DNA from: Cloeon dipterum
Taxonomy: Eukaryota > Arthropoda > Insecta > Ephemeroptera > Baetidae
Direction: 5' to 3'
DNA: 64,000 nt
Assembly: GCF_949628265.1 (NCBI RefSeq)
Contig: NC_088789.1
Location: 32,977,883 to 33,041,882 of the forward strand
The position numbers and the translations under genes are program-made. The number at the start of each line of letters is the position of its first letter. Within the stretch, counting starts at the first letter, position 1. The notes under the pieces are model-generated. The model saw nothing but the letters and a program-made list of their open reading frames with translations. It had not been told where the DNA came from and ran no database searches. Of the stretch, positions 43,081 to 54,499 are shown one piece after another.

Positions 43081-45658
43081 ATCTCCTTGCGAAGGACACA
43101 CGGCAGCACTTCTTGGTTGTGCACTCGTGAGCAACAGCGGTCTTCTTTCTATAAATCATTTTATTTTCATATTTTATGAAACACCTGACACGATTAAATA
43201 TTTCATCATTTTTTCTACTGCTCTTTTACTCTTAATAGATATTGCATTGGAGTTAAATTATATTAATTATACTTCTTCTTATTAATTTTTAGCTCGTTAA
43301 AAACATACCTATATTTTATTTCTTTGTATTGAAATTTCTTCGAATTTGAGACGCAGACCAGACGCATCTTACGCGGATGCCAATGCATGCTAGAAGATAC
43401 AATCTTCTATCCTGAATAATGAGAGGTGCACTAAAAATACGTTTTTGTTGATTAAAAAAAAACATACCTTCATATAAAAGAAGAAAGAAGGGCTTGGATC
43501 GTTCTCGCGACGTAAAAACCTGAAGTAAAAAAGACGTGTTTGCTTTATCCCACGTATAGCACGTAGATAAGAAAGCGCTCTCTTGATTTTATGAATGGTT
43601 TTCATTATTCACAAAGTAATTGCACTGTCGGCGCCCCCGGAGCGAACAAATCGGGCTCCATAGACACTCTGGAGGGCGCGGCTGAGGTCAAAATGGCTTC
43701 GCGCCGTCCTATCGACGCGAAAATCGCAGGTCAAGCTTCTCGGACGGTCGAGAGGTCGCCAATTTCTGTTTACCACCCCGTTACGACCCTCCGAGGGGCG
43801 GGTTCCCCCTTTTCTCGAGTTGTTTCTGCCTTGGATGGCAATTCTCTGAATTCTCTCAACGTTATTATTATTAAACTTAAAATACAGGATGTTTTGCTTC
43901 CCCCACCCTATGACATCACATGATCCGTCGCTCGCGGTGGCCATAGATATCGGTTTGCCGCTTTGTTTCCGCACCTTTTTGCCTTGCTGATTTTTTTCGG
44001 CACCTTTGAAGGATTGTTTTGACCAAATAATAGTGTTTTAATTTCTTCCCAACTTCGTGGCATACGCACGAAAGTATGTATGTTTTGCCCGTATAATATT
44101 AATTTCCTCCTAGAACTATAAGAGTTATTGATACATAACCGTCGGATTTTGATCGACTTCTCACTGCGAGATAAGGCGATTAAGAAAATACAAAATAGCT
44201 CGGCTGATAGCTGATAGAAAGAGCGGCGCGTGTTGGCCTTGGAAATATTATCGGCCCCTGCCTAAAGTCTAACTTTTGGATGATATCGCGCGCGTTTAAA
44301 AGAGAGGTGCAGCAAAAAAAGAGGCCCATTTAGTGGAGAAAAATATAGACTGACGCCGCTTCTCATCCACGTCGAGAAGAGTGGTACTGCTACAATACAC
44401 ATATTATGTAAGTACATTGAATCTAGATTGATTTAAAAAATATTAATCTTCGTTTGAGGTAATAATGCTATACAATCATAATGTTACATGTGAAAATGCA
44501 ATAAATTACATAGAGGAGAATGGTCTGACGAAAACTATAATAGCATTTGCAAAAACGATCAATGGTAATGTTATCTCTTGGCACGCTGAGCCCTACATAT
44601 ATTATCAATGAATTGTTCTTCACATATTTTTGCCACAAGCACTATTTATTCTAAGTTCAGAAAAACGTTTCACACAGTAGTCCTTGAGTGTTGGCGGCAG
44701 GTCATTCCATAATGCCTTTTTACCACTCTAAAGGAGAAAGATTTCTGGGATATGAAATTTATGTACCTAATTTCAAAATCTCGAGGGAATTTTTAAGATT
44801 TAAATTTATAATTTAAGAAGATCTTTTGCAGTCTCTCTAAGAAAGACTTTTAAAGCTCTTTATTAATCTTTAACATAATACATAATTTTAGTTCGATTAT
44901 TGTTGAAATTTTAACGTTTTAGAAACAGACATTAAGTATGACGCATAAATTTACTCCCCTCATGCGACTGCAGATGTATCCGAAAAATCGCAATATTTGA
45001 GGTGCATCAGCATAAATATGAAAGGTTTAATTTTTCACATCACGTGACGGCACCACTCACACTTTATTATGATAAGCGCATTTTGGAAAAAGGTAAATGT
45101 AGTAGAAGAGGGAAACAAAAAATAAATTAATCACCTTTTCAAATAATTCACGTGTCTATTTTTTCAAAAGCCAATAATTCCAATAAAAAGTTTTTTTTAA
45201 AAAGAAGAAAGGAAATGTTTGCAAAGGAGCCGTGCTGAAGATAAAATGAGTGCGTGCGCGGCTCGACGCTGCGACGGCGAGCTGATAAACGACTTTTCCT
45301 CCTTTGGCTCAGCGTCAGTCAGCGTGCAGGTCATTTTCAAAGCATCAAAGCTATTTTACTCGCGAGGGAAGTCGAGAAGGAGCAGCGCCTGTTCACCCAT
45401 ATGGATAGTACATGCATGCGCCAGCTAAGAAGTTCTGCAGCCACAAACAGGTGGCAGGTCGATAGGAGTTTGTTGCCTGTTACGCCCACGTGCAAAGGGA
45501 GGCGAAGAGGGGCGTGTACGGAGTTTTTCGTGGGCGATAGGGCGTGCGTGCCATTATCTAAATCTAACACTTTGAAAGCGCACCCTAAAAATACGGGGAG
45601 TAATTTCACTTATTTTTAGGAGCAAATGGCGAGAGACTTACTAGAAATGAGGAAAACT
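43081..45658. other. Intergenic, with CpG-rich patches
   Basis: A CpG-rich patch at about 43620-43820 and GC-rich sequence at about 45215-45600 could be promoters or non-coding exons. Open frames there show no family signature and no conserved partner in the window. Otherwise AT-rich. Confidence 0.35.
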
Positions 45659-45663
45659 ATTTG

Positions 45664-45876
45664 TGATATAATGTTATGTTGGCACGCCACTAGTTGGCAG
45701 CCCTGCGGTAAATAAAAGCTTCAGTTAAACAATGATGCTGAATAAGGGAACACACTCGTTTAATTGTTTCTCCCTTATAAGCCTAAAATCATACTAAGAA
45801 TCAGTCTGGACGTCCGACGAAGGAATCCGGACAACAGCGGCGAATCTCTCAAATAAGATTAGCAGCCGCTGTATCA
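45664..45876 (+). repeat. 5' LTR of the gypsy element
   Basis: 213 bp, TGATATAATG at the start and GCTGTATCA at the end. AATAAAAGCTT inside (about 45711) may act as the poly(A) signal. Identical to the 3' LTR. Confidence 0.95.
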
Positions 45877-45877
45877 A

Positions 45878-45890
45878 TTGGCGACGAGGA
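45878..45890 (+). promoter_or_regulatory. Primer binding site, tRNA-Ser type
   Basis: TGGCGACGAGGAT starts two bases after the 5' LTR and is complementary to the 3' end expected of tRNA-Ser(GCU) (ATCCTCGTCG plus CCA). Confidence 0.75.
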
Positions 45891-45936
45891 TTACCGTGAT
45901 AAATCGCGGTAAAAAAGATCATCACGTGAGTGCAGC

Positions 45937-48900
45937 ATGGCTACAGAACCGGCGAGCATGGCCGACGCGTCTCATCAAAGGCCCGCTTTTGTCTACAATG
46001 ACAAGCCTCGTATTCAGGCGTTTGACCCGAACGAGGACATGAGCTTTCAGGACTACATGCAAAGGTGGGATATGTACTTTCGCTCGCGCCGCATCACAGC
46101 CCCCGAAGACAAACGAAATATCTTTGTCGACAACCAAGACGCGAAAACCTTTCGTGTCATTTTGAAACTCAGCGCGGGTAAGCCGATTGCTGAGATGTCG
46201 TTCGACGACCTGACTTCGAGACTGGCCGTGTACTACCAACGGGTAGAACCTAAGCGCATCGTTTACCAAGACAAGTTCTTCAGGAGGTTCCAGAAGGCGG
46301 GAGAACCGACCGCCGAGTTTATTGCGGACCTTGTTGAGCTAAGCGCGCGTGCCGGCTTCGACGATGACGACCTTAGGGACCTGTTCCTGGTGCCGAAAAT
46401 CATTTCAGGACTCAGCGACGACGTGATTCGGCAGAAGCTGCTGACGGAAGACGACGACAAGCTGACTTTCAAGTATGTAACGTCCTTCATCACAGCACAC
46501 GAGCAGGCGGCAGCAAGTGCCAAATCCCTCTCGCATCCGGCTGTTAAAGAGGTCCTTAAAGTTGGGCCTTCTCGGAACAAGAAAAATTGGCAAAAGGGCA
46601 ATGAGAAGAAAAAGACTGACAAGGAGCAGTCTGACAAATCAGCCACAGAAGCCAAACTCGTGTGCCACACGTGCGGAAAAGCCGGACACACGAGACCAAA
46701 CTGTAAATTTAAGAATGAGAAATGCCACACTTGCAGCAAAAGAGGACACCTAGCGGCGGTGTGCCGTGCCCAATCGCAGAGGTCAAGTACAAACTATGTC
46801 CAGGGTGACTCCGGCGAAGAGGGGGAGGAAGCAGAGGCAGTGGTAAATTATCTACTGCAAATGCAGGGCGTTAGGGATGAGGAAGCTGCTACCCAGAAGG
46901 TGCACCTGAGCATCAAGGTAAACAAGAAGAGGCTGAAGCTTGAGGTGGACAGTGGAGCCACCTACTCGCTGATTGGCTGGTCTACTTTTGAGGAGTTTTT
47001 CCCAAATAAAGCAGCTCTCCGTCCTAGCTCAGTGAAGATGACGGCGTGGGGTCAGAAGAATGAGATCCAAGCCGCTGGTAAGGTTTCCCTCCACCTTGAA
47101 CCCAAAGGACTGCCACCCTGTGACCTCGACTTGCTGATTATGAGCCAGGATGGGCCCTCTCTGCTGGGAAGAAACTGGTTTGCTCCGCTGGGCATTAAGG
47201 TTACGGTTCCAGGGTTGAAGGTGCAGAAGGCGGTCCCAGCTTTGAAGGTGCCGCAGGTCTTGAAGATGACATCTGTACCACCTGAGTTCCAAGACATGGA
47301 AGAAGTTTTCCGCCCTGAGCTAGGGAAGTTTAAGGGTCCGCCAGTGCACATTCCCTTGAAGAAGAACGTCGAGCCTGTGCGGCTGCCGGCTCGAGTTGTG
47401 CCTTATGGGCTGCAGGAAAGGGCCTCTGAAGTGATTCGAGCCTTGGAGAAGAACCAAGTGCTGAAGAAGGTCGTGTTCAGCAGCTGGGCCACGCCCGTGG
47501 TCTGGGTTAAGAAAGGTGATGGAACCTTGCGACTGTGTGCCGACTTTAGCGCCACAGTAAATCCTGCGTGCGAGTCGGCGTCAACCCCAATTCCTAGTGT
47601 GGATGACTTGCTGGTGCAACTGAAACCTGGATATTTCTTTACGAAGCTGGATCTTCTGGACGCCTTCCTTCAACTTGAAGTTGATGACGAGTCCGCCCAG
47701 GTGCTGACGATCAACACACACTTGGGCCTGTTCCAGTTCAAGAGACTCCCGCCAGGTTTGTCGGTTTGCCCTGCTATTTTTCAGAATACCATCAAGTCTC
47801 TCGTCTCTCATTTAAGGGGAGTGTTCGTTTATTTTGACGATCTGCTCCTCTTTGCCGAATCCCAAGAAAAGCTGACGGATCTTACGAGAAAAGTCCTCCA
47901 AGTTTTCTTGTCCAAGGGTCTTCGAGTCAAACTAAGCAAGTGCTGTTTTGGTGTTCCAGAGCTTCAGTATCTGGGGTTCCGTATGACGCCAAAAGGAATC
48001 TTGCCGACCGAGGATAAGCTCCGAGCGGTGCGAGAGATGCCCAAGATTCAAAGCAAAGATGACTTGATGGCTTACCTTGGGTTTGTGAACTATTACGATA
48101 GGTTCATCAGGAACAAGGCGTCAATCTTGGCCCCTGTTTACAGGCTGCTCAAGAAAAACGTCGTGTTTGTCTGGTCAGAAGAGTGCCAGCAGGCTGTTGA
48201 AGAAGTCCAGCACTGCCTTTTGGGTGCCTTCGCCTTGACGTACTACGACTCTCAGAAGGACGTGCGGATCTCGTGTGACGCAAGTAGGCGAGGCCTGGGA
48301 GCTGTCCTTAGCCATGTGAGTGCGGATGGAAGAGAAGAAGTTCCAATCTTATTCATTTCACGCACCTTGCAGAAAGCTGAGAAAAACTACTCCCAAGTAG
48401 AGCTGGAAGCGCTCGCAGTTGTGTGGAGCGTCAGGAAGCTAAAGAAGTATGTATGGGGCAGGCATTTCCAAATTGTGACTGACCATAAGCCCCTGATTAG
48501 CATCTTTGGGAAAGGACACCCAATTTCTGAGGATTTGACCTCAAAATTAGTCCGCTATTGTATCTTTTTGCGGGACTACGACTTTGAAATCCTTTTCAAA
48601 CCGGGGAAACAGCACTCAAACGCAGATGCGCTTTCCAGACTGCCCCTGCCCGGTGAGGAGGACTGCGAGGAGCAGATGGAAGCCCCCGCCATCGCCTTCA
48701 TGAACGTGGTTGATGGGGCCAAGTTTTTGTCAATTGACGAGCTGCAGAAGGCAACGTCTGAAGATGACAGTTTGCTCGCATTGAAAAACTACCTCCTCAA
48801 AGGTATGGGCCCGCAATCTCTTCCAGTCGCCTTCGCCGAATACAAGAAACGCTGGTCGAGGCTGAAATACTCAAATGGAATTTTGACTTTTTCAGACCGG

Positions 48901-50100
48901 GCAGTTATTCCCACTGCTCTACGTCCCCAAGTTCTTGCCCTGCTACACCTCAATCACTTCGGACAGTCTAAAATGAAGAGTCTGGCGAGGCAATTCTTCT
49001 ATTGGCCGAATATGGACGAGCACATCGAAGATATTAGCCGAAACTGCCAGCCGTGTTCGTTATTCAACCGAGCCCCTCCGAAAGCGCCTGTCATCCCCTG
49101 GTCAGTGCCCAATCGTGCCTGGAGCAGAGTCCACCTGGATTTTCTAGAGGTGAAGCGTGGCAAAACATTCATTGTCGCCGCAGATGGCTTGTCAGGCTGG
49201 CTCGACGCCGAACAAACCCGAGGTATGAATGCTGACACGGTGATTCGTTACTGTCGTCGGCTTTTCCGAGTGCAAGGACTATGTGACACCCTGGTCTGTG
49301 ACAACGGTCCAGCCTTTCGCGCGGACACATTCAAGAAATTCTGCGCTCAAAATGGAGTAAACCTGATTTTCTCCCCACCATACAGCCCTCAAACAAATGG
49401 AGTCGCAGAACGTGGAGTACAAACTGTAAAGAACTTCCTGAAAAAGATTCCAGAGGCTGAGTGGCCAGCTAAAATTGATAGTTTCTTGCTGGGCCACAAT
49501 TCAACTCCTCATTCGTCCACTGGAATTGCACCTGCTGAGTTCAACTTGGGACGCAGACCTCTAACAATTCTTTCCAAGTCACAGGTTCCATTGATCCACA
49601 GAGACAAAACAGTTGCCCGAGAAGAGAAAATGCTGGAAGCCCTCCCAAAGCAGCCTAAACCACCTGAGCAGCCTCACCGAGTCGCTGTCCGGAGTTATCG
49701 GGACCCCAAACAGAAGTGGGAGCAAGCGAAGCTGGTGAGAATGCTTGGACCAAGGCGAATTCTGGCAGAAACAGCAGACGGCACTATCCAGAGACACCTG
49801 GACCAAGTGAAGCTCCACCGAGGCCCATTCGAGCCGCTAGTCGAGCAAGACCTCGTGCCGACTCCGGTCGAAGTCGAGTTGTCTTCTCCGGAGCCACCAG
49901 ACAGATCATCCTCTCAATCAAGGGGGGAGAATCCAGAGAGAGCGGAAAAGCCACCTCCTGTTGCTGGACCTGAGCAGGTACCTGAGGCGCCAAATCCTGC
50001 CACACCCAGAGCCAGCATGGAGCTGCCGGCGCCGTCTCCGAGGAAGTCGGCGAGAGTGAAACAGATGCCAAAGAGGTACGAAGACTTTGTGATGACTTAA
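45937..50100 (+). CDS. Gag-Pol polyprotein, single frame
   Basis: 1387 residues without frameshift. Gag occupies about 1-290 and ends in two CCHC zinc knuckles (about 243-277). The protease has DSGA at about 337. Reverse transcriptase has LPPGL and an active site YFDD (about 631-634), with Phe where Val or Ile is usual. RNase H has DASRRG (about 782) and TDHKPL. Integrase has the HHCC zinc finger (about 1004-1040) and the D, D35E triad (about 1067, 1122, 1158) with SPPYSPQTNG between the last two. A proline-rich C-terminal tail follows. All key residues are present, so the element is probably competent. Gag and Pol in one frame means their ratio must be set by processing rather than frameshifting. 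Confidence 0.95.
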   Translation: MATEPASMADASHQRPAFVYNDKPRIQAFDPNEDMSFQDYMQRWDMYFRSRRITAPEDKRNIFVDNQDAKTFRVILKLSAGKPIAEMSFDDLTSRLAVYYQRVEPKRIVYQDKFFRRFQKAGEPTAEFIADLVELSARAGFDDDDLRDLFLVPKIISGLSDDVIRQKLLTEDDDKLTFKYVTSFITAHEQAAASAKSLSHPAVKEVLKVGPSRNKKNWQKGNEKKKTDKEQSDKSATEAKLVCHTCGKAGHTRPNCKFKNEKCHTCSKRGHLAAVCRAQSQRSSTNYVQGDSGEEGEEAEAVVNYLLQMQGVRDEEAATQKVHLSIKVNKKRLKLEVDSGATYSLIGWSTFEEFFPNKAALRPSSVKMTAWGQKNEIQAAGKVSLHLEPKGLPPCDLDLLIMSQDGPSLLGRNWFAPLGIKVTVPGLKVQKAVPALKVPQVLKMTSVPPEFQDMEEVFRPELGKFKGPPVHIPLKKNVEPVRLPARVVPYGLQERASEVIRALEKNQVLKKVVFSSWATPVVWVKKGDGTLRLCADFSATVNPACESASTPIPSVDDLLVQLKPGYFFTKLDLLDAFLQLEVDDESAQVLTINTHLGLFQFKRLPPGLSVCPAIFQNTIKSLVSHLRGVFVYFDDLLLFAESQEKLTDLTRKVLQVFLSKGLRVKLSKCCFGVPELQYLGFRMTPKGILPTEDKLRAVREMPKIQSKDDLMAYLGFVNYYDRFIRNKASILAPVYRLLKKNVVFVWSEECQQAVEEVQHCLLGAFALTYYDSQKDVRISCDASRRGLGAVLSHVSADGREEVPILFISRTLQKAEKNYSQVELEALAVVWSVRKLKKYVWGRHFQIVTDHKPLISIFGKGHPISEDLTSKLVRYCIFLRDYDFEILFKPGKQHSNADALSRLPLPGEEDCEEQMEAPAIAFMNVVDGAKFLSIDELQKATSEDDSLLALKNYLLKGMGPQSLPVAFAEYKKRWSRLKYSNGILTFSDRAVIPTALRPQVLALLHLNHFGQSKMKSLARQFFYWPNMDEHIEDISRNCQPCSLFNRAPPKAPVIPWSVPNRAWSRVHLDFLEVKRGKTFIVAADGLSGWLDAEQTRGMNADTVIRYCRRLFRVQGLCDTLVCDNGPAFRADTFKKFCAQNGVNLIFSPPYSPQTNGVAERGVQTVKNFLKKIPEAEWPAKIDSFLLGHNSTPHSSTGIAPAEFNLGRRPLTILSKSQVPLIHRDKTVAREEKMLEALPKQPKPPEQPHRVAVRSYRDPKQKWEQAKLVRMLGPRRILAETADGTIQRHLDQVKLHRGPFEPLVEQDLVPTPVEVELSSPEPPDRSSSQSRGENPERAEKPPPVAGPEQVPEAPNPATPRASMELPAPSPRKSARVKQMPKRYEDFVMT

Positions 50101-50311
50101 ACATTTTCAGTTTAGTGATTCAAGCCAAAAGTGAAAAGTGAATTTAAAATTAATTAATTGTTAAGCAAGAAAAACCTCAAGATAAATTTTGTGATCTCCA
50201 TTGCATTGTAAGTCAAGCCATCACTCAAGACTATAAATGATGTAATTTATTTCGTGATATTTTCCCTATCAGTCAAATTCCTGATCTCCTCAATTCAAAA
50301 AATTTGATGTC

Positions 50312-50325
50312 TCAAAGGGGGAGGA
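50312..50325 (+). promoter_or_regulatory. Polypurine tract of the gypsy element
   Basis: CAAAGGGGGAGGA just before the 3' LTR, the usual plus-strand primer. Confidence 0.8.
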
Positions 50326-50327
50326 TT

Positions 50328-50540
50328 TGATATAATGTTATGTTGGCACGCCACTAGTTGGCAGCCCTGCGGTAAATAAAAGCTTCAGTTAAACAATGAT
50401 GCTGAATAAGGGAACACACTCGTTTAATTGTTTCTCCCTTATAAGCCTAAAATCATACTAAGAATCAGTCTGGACGTCCGACGAAGGAATCCGGACAACA
50501 GCGGCGAATCTCTCAAATAAGATTAGCAGCCGCTGTATCA
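50328..50540 (+). repeat. 3' LTR of the gypsy element
   Basis: 213 bp, same sequence as 45664-45876 on direct reading. Confidence 0.95.
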
Positions 50541-50545
50541 ATTTG

Positions 50546-50779
50546 AACTATACGCTGTGTTAAATATAGCAATTAATTTATGACTAGATGAGAATAAACA
50601 CAAGTATTAATGATTTCCTTGACAAATGTTATGAACAATCCGATTCTAAACTCCTGTACATATTAAAAAAAACATCTAGATTTAAAATGAAGAATATTTT
50701 ATATAAAATAATAATAATAATATAATTATAAATAAATATAAGAACCTTTTCGCTTTGGTTCTATTTTATCATTTGAAAC
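50546..50779. other. Intergenic, no feature seen
   Basis: AT-rich sequence between the retrotransposon and the gene B promoter. Confidence 0.4.
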
Positions 50780-50785
50780 CCATAG

Positions 50786-51026
50786 TAAACCAATTCTTTT
50801 GTGATTCACACGGCGGGTGACGGGTGACAGATAGAGCGCGATGGCTCTCCTGCTAGCAAACAAGTTGTCTCTAATCTCTTATTATGTAATCCTTGTTGCA
50901 GATCTCGATAGCATCAGACGCGCAGAGCAGCCAGAAGTGCGTCCTGATGAGAGTGAGCCGGCTGTGCCAATAAGTCTCGCATGTTGTGATAAGACGAATG
51001 AGGTGCACCCTTCGCCCTGCTGAAGG
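50786..51026 (+). promoter_or_regulatory. Promoter and untranslated leader exon of NACHT gene B
   Basis: Homologue of 16370-16660: GACAGATAGAGCGCGATGGC, CTCTCCTGCTAGCAAACAAG, GTGAGCCGGCTGTGC and CCCTTCGCCCTGCTGAAGG before the donor GTGAGT (51027). It lies 3.45 kb upstream of the acceptor before the gene B start codon (54476-54477). Copy B lacks the intact TGACGTCA seen in copy A. Confidence 0.6.
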
Positions 51027-51602
51027 GTGAGTGTTAAAAAAAGAGTTAATTTCCGACTATGAATTGATATGGACATGAGCAGATTTATTTGAGCTATAAG
51101 TTGTGTAAATATAAAACTGGCTTACTCTGCGAACGCTAGGTTTTTAACGCGCGCGTCTCTTGAGCATAAAAGCTCAAAGCTTTAATTTTTAACACAGGTC
51201 TCATTGTCAGCTACGACGTTATGGGCGGCGGCTGGCAGGACGGGCATGCCAAATTTTTGCCCGGGGCCGGCGGCTGGCGCGGCAGACAGTACTTTAAACG
51301 TTTCGAAGGTGCTTAACGGCCCGATAGGCCGGAAGACATTTTTTCTCCTGCATTATTTAATTTTGCCCCTTTTTTACTGGCCTTGCTTAGCCATAGCCAG
51401 ATTCGCGGCGGCTGGAATAGAGAGGCTTTTGATCCCGTACCTGTCCCATTATTGTCTCTCGGGTTCATCCCTGTCCCTGTTAGCTCTTAACCTTGTCCCT
51501 GTTTAGTCGCCCCTCGACCCCTTACGAGGTTTTTCAAATTTCTTTTAAACTTTTAAAATTAACCATTTTTTGAGTACAAATAATATAAATACATATCAAT
51601 AC

Positions 51603-51655
51603 ACCAATTGTATGAACCCTTAGTGCTCAAAGTTGCCAACAGATGGCGCCACCTT
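51603..51655 (+). repeat. Solo arm of foldback MITE family M1
   Basis: ACCAATTGTATGAACCCTTA through CCAACAGATGGCGCC matches the outer left arm of the element at 17818. No right arm follows. Confidence 0.55.
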
Positions 51656-51986
51656 ATGTTTTTTTTAATTCAATTCAATTCAAAATAACCTTTATTCCAT
51701 TAATCCGAAATATACATATACAGTTGCGATTTTGGAATACGTCAAAACATCAATTTAAAACAGCAAAATTAATTAATATATGTATCACAAAAAAAACAGT
51801 TTTCTTCTCTGCACTAACTTTCGCCAATGAGTCATAGTTTTTTTACACAGGTACTCGTTTATATCGTAGAAATTATGTTCACTTAGCATGTTTTTCACTG
51901 CACGAGCGAAGACTTTTTCGTCCTGTATTTGTTTAACCTCCGTTGGCAGGTGGTTGTATGGCCATACACCCTTAGTGTCCGAAGAC

Positions 51987-53953
51987 TAGAGCTTTGCGCG
52001 GTTGAAATTTTTCAACCCGCAACCACCGCAAACCGCTTGAGGCAAACCCGCAACCGCACCGCAACCACTTCTACTTCAAATTTTAAAACCGGAACCGCAC
52101 AAAAACCGCGCTATCAAAACCGCAACCAAACCGCGTGCAAACTGCGTCAACAAAACCGCAAGAAAACCGCAAAAAGTGAATTTTTGTCGAAGATAAAGGA
52201 TAAACACTAGGTAAAACTTTGAGTCGCCTTTTCTGTAACTCTCTAAAATAAAGTTTCATTTTATCGTGCCCTAAATTACAAATTTTTGCGCCTTTCTGTA
52301 TCATTGAAATTTTTTAGAAGTAATTCAGTTGCGGTGTTTTGCGTGTTTGTGGCACCCTTATATGTAACCTGCACCTGCAACCTTGCATTGTTCGCAAAAC
52401 CGTATTTTTCTGGAAAAACTAAGTATGCATTGAAAAAAAAATGTTTTTAGCGTTTTTTTTTTCTGCAATTTTGTGCATTTTTTGAAACGCAGGCAATTTT
52501 ATATATTTTATGGTCAAAAGTTCTCATGATGGATGACGAAAAATAGGGATTTTCACAAAATCAATATAAAAACGCCACTCATGGCTTTACCAAAAGACTG
52601 AATATTTTAACTCTTCAATCATCCCAATTTTCCAAAATTACAATCTTTTATGGCTCGAAATATGACTTTTTCATGCTTAAATTCGGAAAAAATTGAGGTT
52701 ACCCCAAAACTGTTTTTTTTGCGCATTGCAAAATTGGCGAACCCTACTCGCAACGTGTTTTTCTAATAATGAAAACAGCTTTCCCCCTAATTCACTTATT
52801 TTATCTGAAAATTTCATTGCTCCTTTATGTTATATTCCAAATATCTACTCAGGTATTTCATGAATGTGAGCACGCAGAGAGTGCGAAGTATGAAATAAAT
52901 TAGTCTATCTCTAGCAGTCAAACTGAGCAGTTCTTTCCTTTCTCCTTCCCGGCCACCCCGCAACAACATACATTTCACTTTAGTCCTAAAATGAAAACTT
53001 AAGTTATGGCAATTTTTAAAGGAAAAACACAGGTGTAATATAAAAAACTTAATGAACTTTACTTTGTCGTCCATTAAGCATAAAAAGGAATTTGCAGCTT
53101 ACCAGGGTTCGCCAATTTTGCAGATTTGCAAAAATTAACCACTGTTTTTTGCGTAAAAAAACAGTTATAAAATCCACCAGTTTTAGGTCTTTCTGTATGA
53201 AAAATTATTCTGAAAAAATGCGCAAAATTTGAAAACTATAGTTGTTTTGCAATGCAGTGTTTTTTTTTTTTGGAAAATGCGGGTTTTTGCGATCTCTGCA
53301 GTGTACGGCGTGCTATACCTCAGTTTCTAGTTGCAACTTTTGAGTTATGCAATCTTTTTTTTACTCTTTTTATCCCTGTCCGAGGACCGGGCAGGGCGCG
53401 CACTGCAATAGCACGAATGCTGGATTCCGAGTGCGAATAACACACCACGAACGGATAACATGGGCGCACCAGGCCGCACAGGGGCCCAGCCCACTGAAGG
53501 GCCACTTGCCTCCGAACCGAGGACTGCATTGAAACGCTAGACATTCGTCCCGTGAAGCCAAATCACGCATGCTGGAAAGGTGCAAAGCAGCCCGTTGAGC
53601 AATTTGAGCATTTCGAGTCACTAAACTAACCACTTTTTGCCATTTCTGACATTGGGTAGCCAGTATTAGATCTCCGAACTGCTCAAATACCTCTCATTGA
53701 TTTGACACTCCTGAGAGTGCCGCTGAACAATGCGAGCCAACAGGCTGGATCTTAAAAGGCTCATATGAACCAGCTTCAAGCTAGCCGCCAGCAAGCCGCC
53801 GACTTCTGTATTGACGGCTTGTAGCCGGAAAGCCAGCGGCAGATCAAATTTTGTGCGGCTCAGATGTCTAGTTGGAAGGATAAAACCGCAACCGCGGTTT
53901 GGTTGCGGTTTTGCGGGTAGAAACCACAAAACCGCAAACCGCGCAAAGCTCTA
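51987..53953. mobile_element. Terminal-inverted-repeat element with AACCGC-rich ends (nested)
   Basis: Ends are TAGAGCTTTGCGCGG and CCGCGCAAAGCTCTA, a 15-bp perfect inverted repeat. Just inside both ends lie dense AACCGC / GCGGTT repeats (52015-52170 and 53885-53945), like subterminal transposase-binding arrays. AAGAC occurs at both flanks and may be an imperfect target duplication. The TAGAG start recalls hAT elements, but no transposase frame is present, so it is non-autonomous. Confidence 0.65.
52390..52743. mobile_element. Short MITE-like element M2, copy 2, inside the AACCGC element
   Basis: Begins GTTCGCAAAACCGTATTTTTC and ends GCATTGCAAAATTGGCGAACC (21 bases counting flanking C; the core ATTGCAAAATTGGCGAAC is shared with 42772-43080). 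A partial inverted relative starts at about 53105 with GGTTCGCCAATTTTGCA. Confidence 0.55.
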
Positions 53954-54499
53954 CAAGACGCCAACAGATGGCACAACCACAGACTTTTTTTAACAAATTG
54001 TTTTAAGTGGTTTTAAGGCATTTCCGCTGCGATTTCAGACTCAATCTAGCTATTTTGCATTCTTCAATTCATTTGCTTTTTTTTTGACGTGCTGAAAACC
54101 AAAATCGGTTCAGCACGTCAAAAAAAGCAAATTAATTGAAGAATGCAGTGGCAGGATTGAGTCCAAAATCGCAACGGAAATGCCTTAAAATTAAATTTAT
54201 ACGGTGGCGCCATCTGTTGGTGACTGCGAGCACTAAGGGTTTATTCAACTGTTCAAATAAGCATGTAATTAGCAAATCGAGGTTATGTGGAAAGAAATTG
54301 GAAGCAAGGGTGCTACAAGCAATAATTCTACTAAGGGAAATCTAGGCACATGTTTGAGTAATAACTTTCAGGTATGCAGGGTACGCCAGCGCACAATCAC
54401 ACACATACAAAAATTTTTTAGGGTTGGAAGTGTTGGTTTTCGGTAAAAATAATCCCTATTTATGGTCTGTATTTTAGGTTTCTATGCAGATGTTAAACA

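Larger units (their letters stand above)
45659..50545 (+). mobile_element. Intact Ty3/gypsy LTR retrotransposon
   Basis: Element 45664-50540 (4877 bp) flanked by the 5-bp target duplication ATTTG (45659-45663 and 50541-50545). It has two 213-bp LTRs with TG...CA ends, a primer binding site, one gag-pol frame and a polypurine tract. The LTRs read base for base the same, which implies very recent insertion. No env-like frame is present. The pol order (protease, RT, RNase H, integrase) places it in Ty3/gypsy; the tRNA-Ser primer site is compatible with the Mag group. Confidence 0.95.
51951..54253. mobile_element. Foldback MITE M1 in intron 1 of gene B, split by an insertion
   Basis: The left end (51951-51986, ACACCCTTAGTGTCCGAAG) and the right part (53954-54253, from ACGCCAACAGATGGC to ACTAAGGGTTTATTCAACTG) together correspond to 17818-18233. 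The interruption is the element at 51987-53953. Position within intron 1 matches that in gene A, so M1 was present before the duplication. Confidence 0.7.

Noticed and set aside
45219-45619. Overlapping plus-strand open frames just before the retrotransposon
   Set aside because: No family signature, no splice partner and CpG-driven open frames in several phases.
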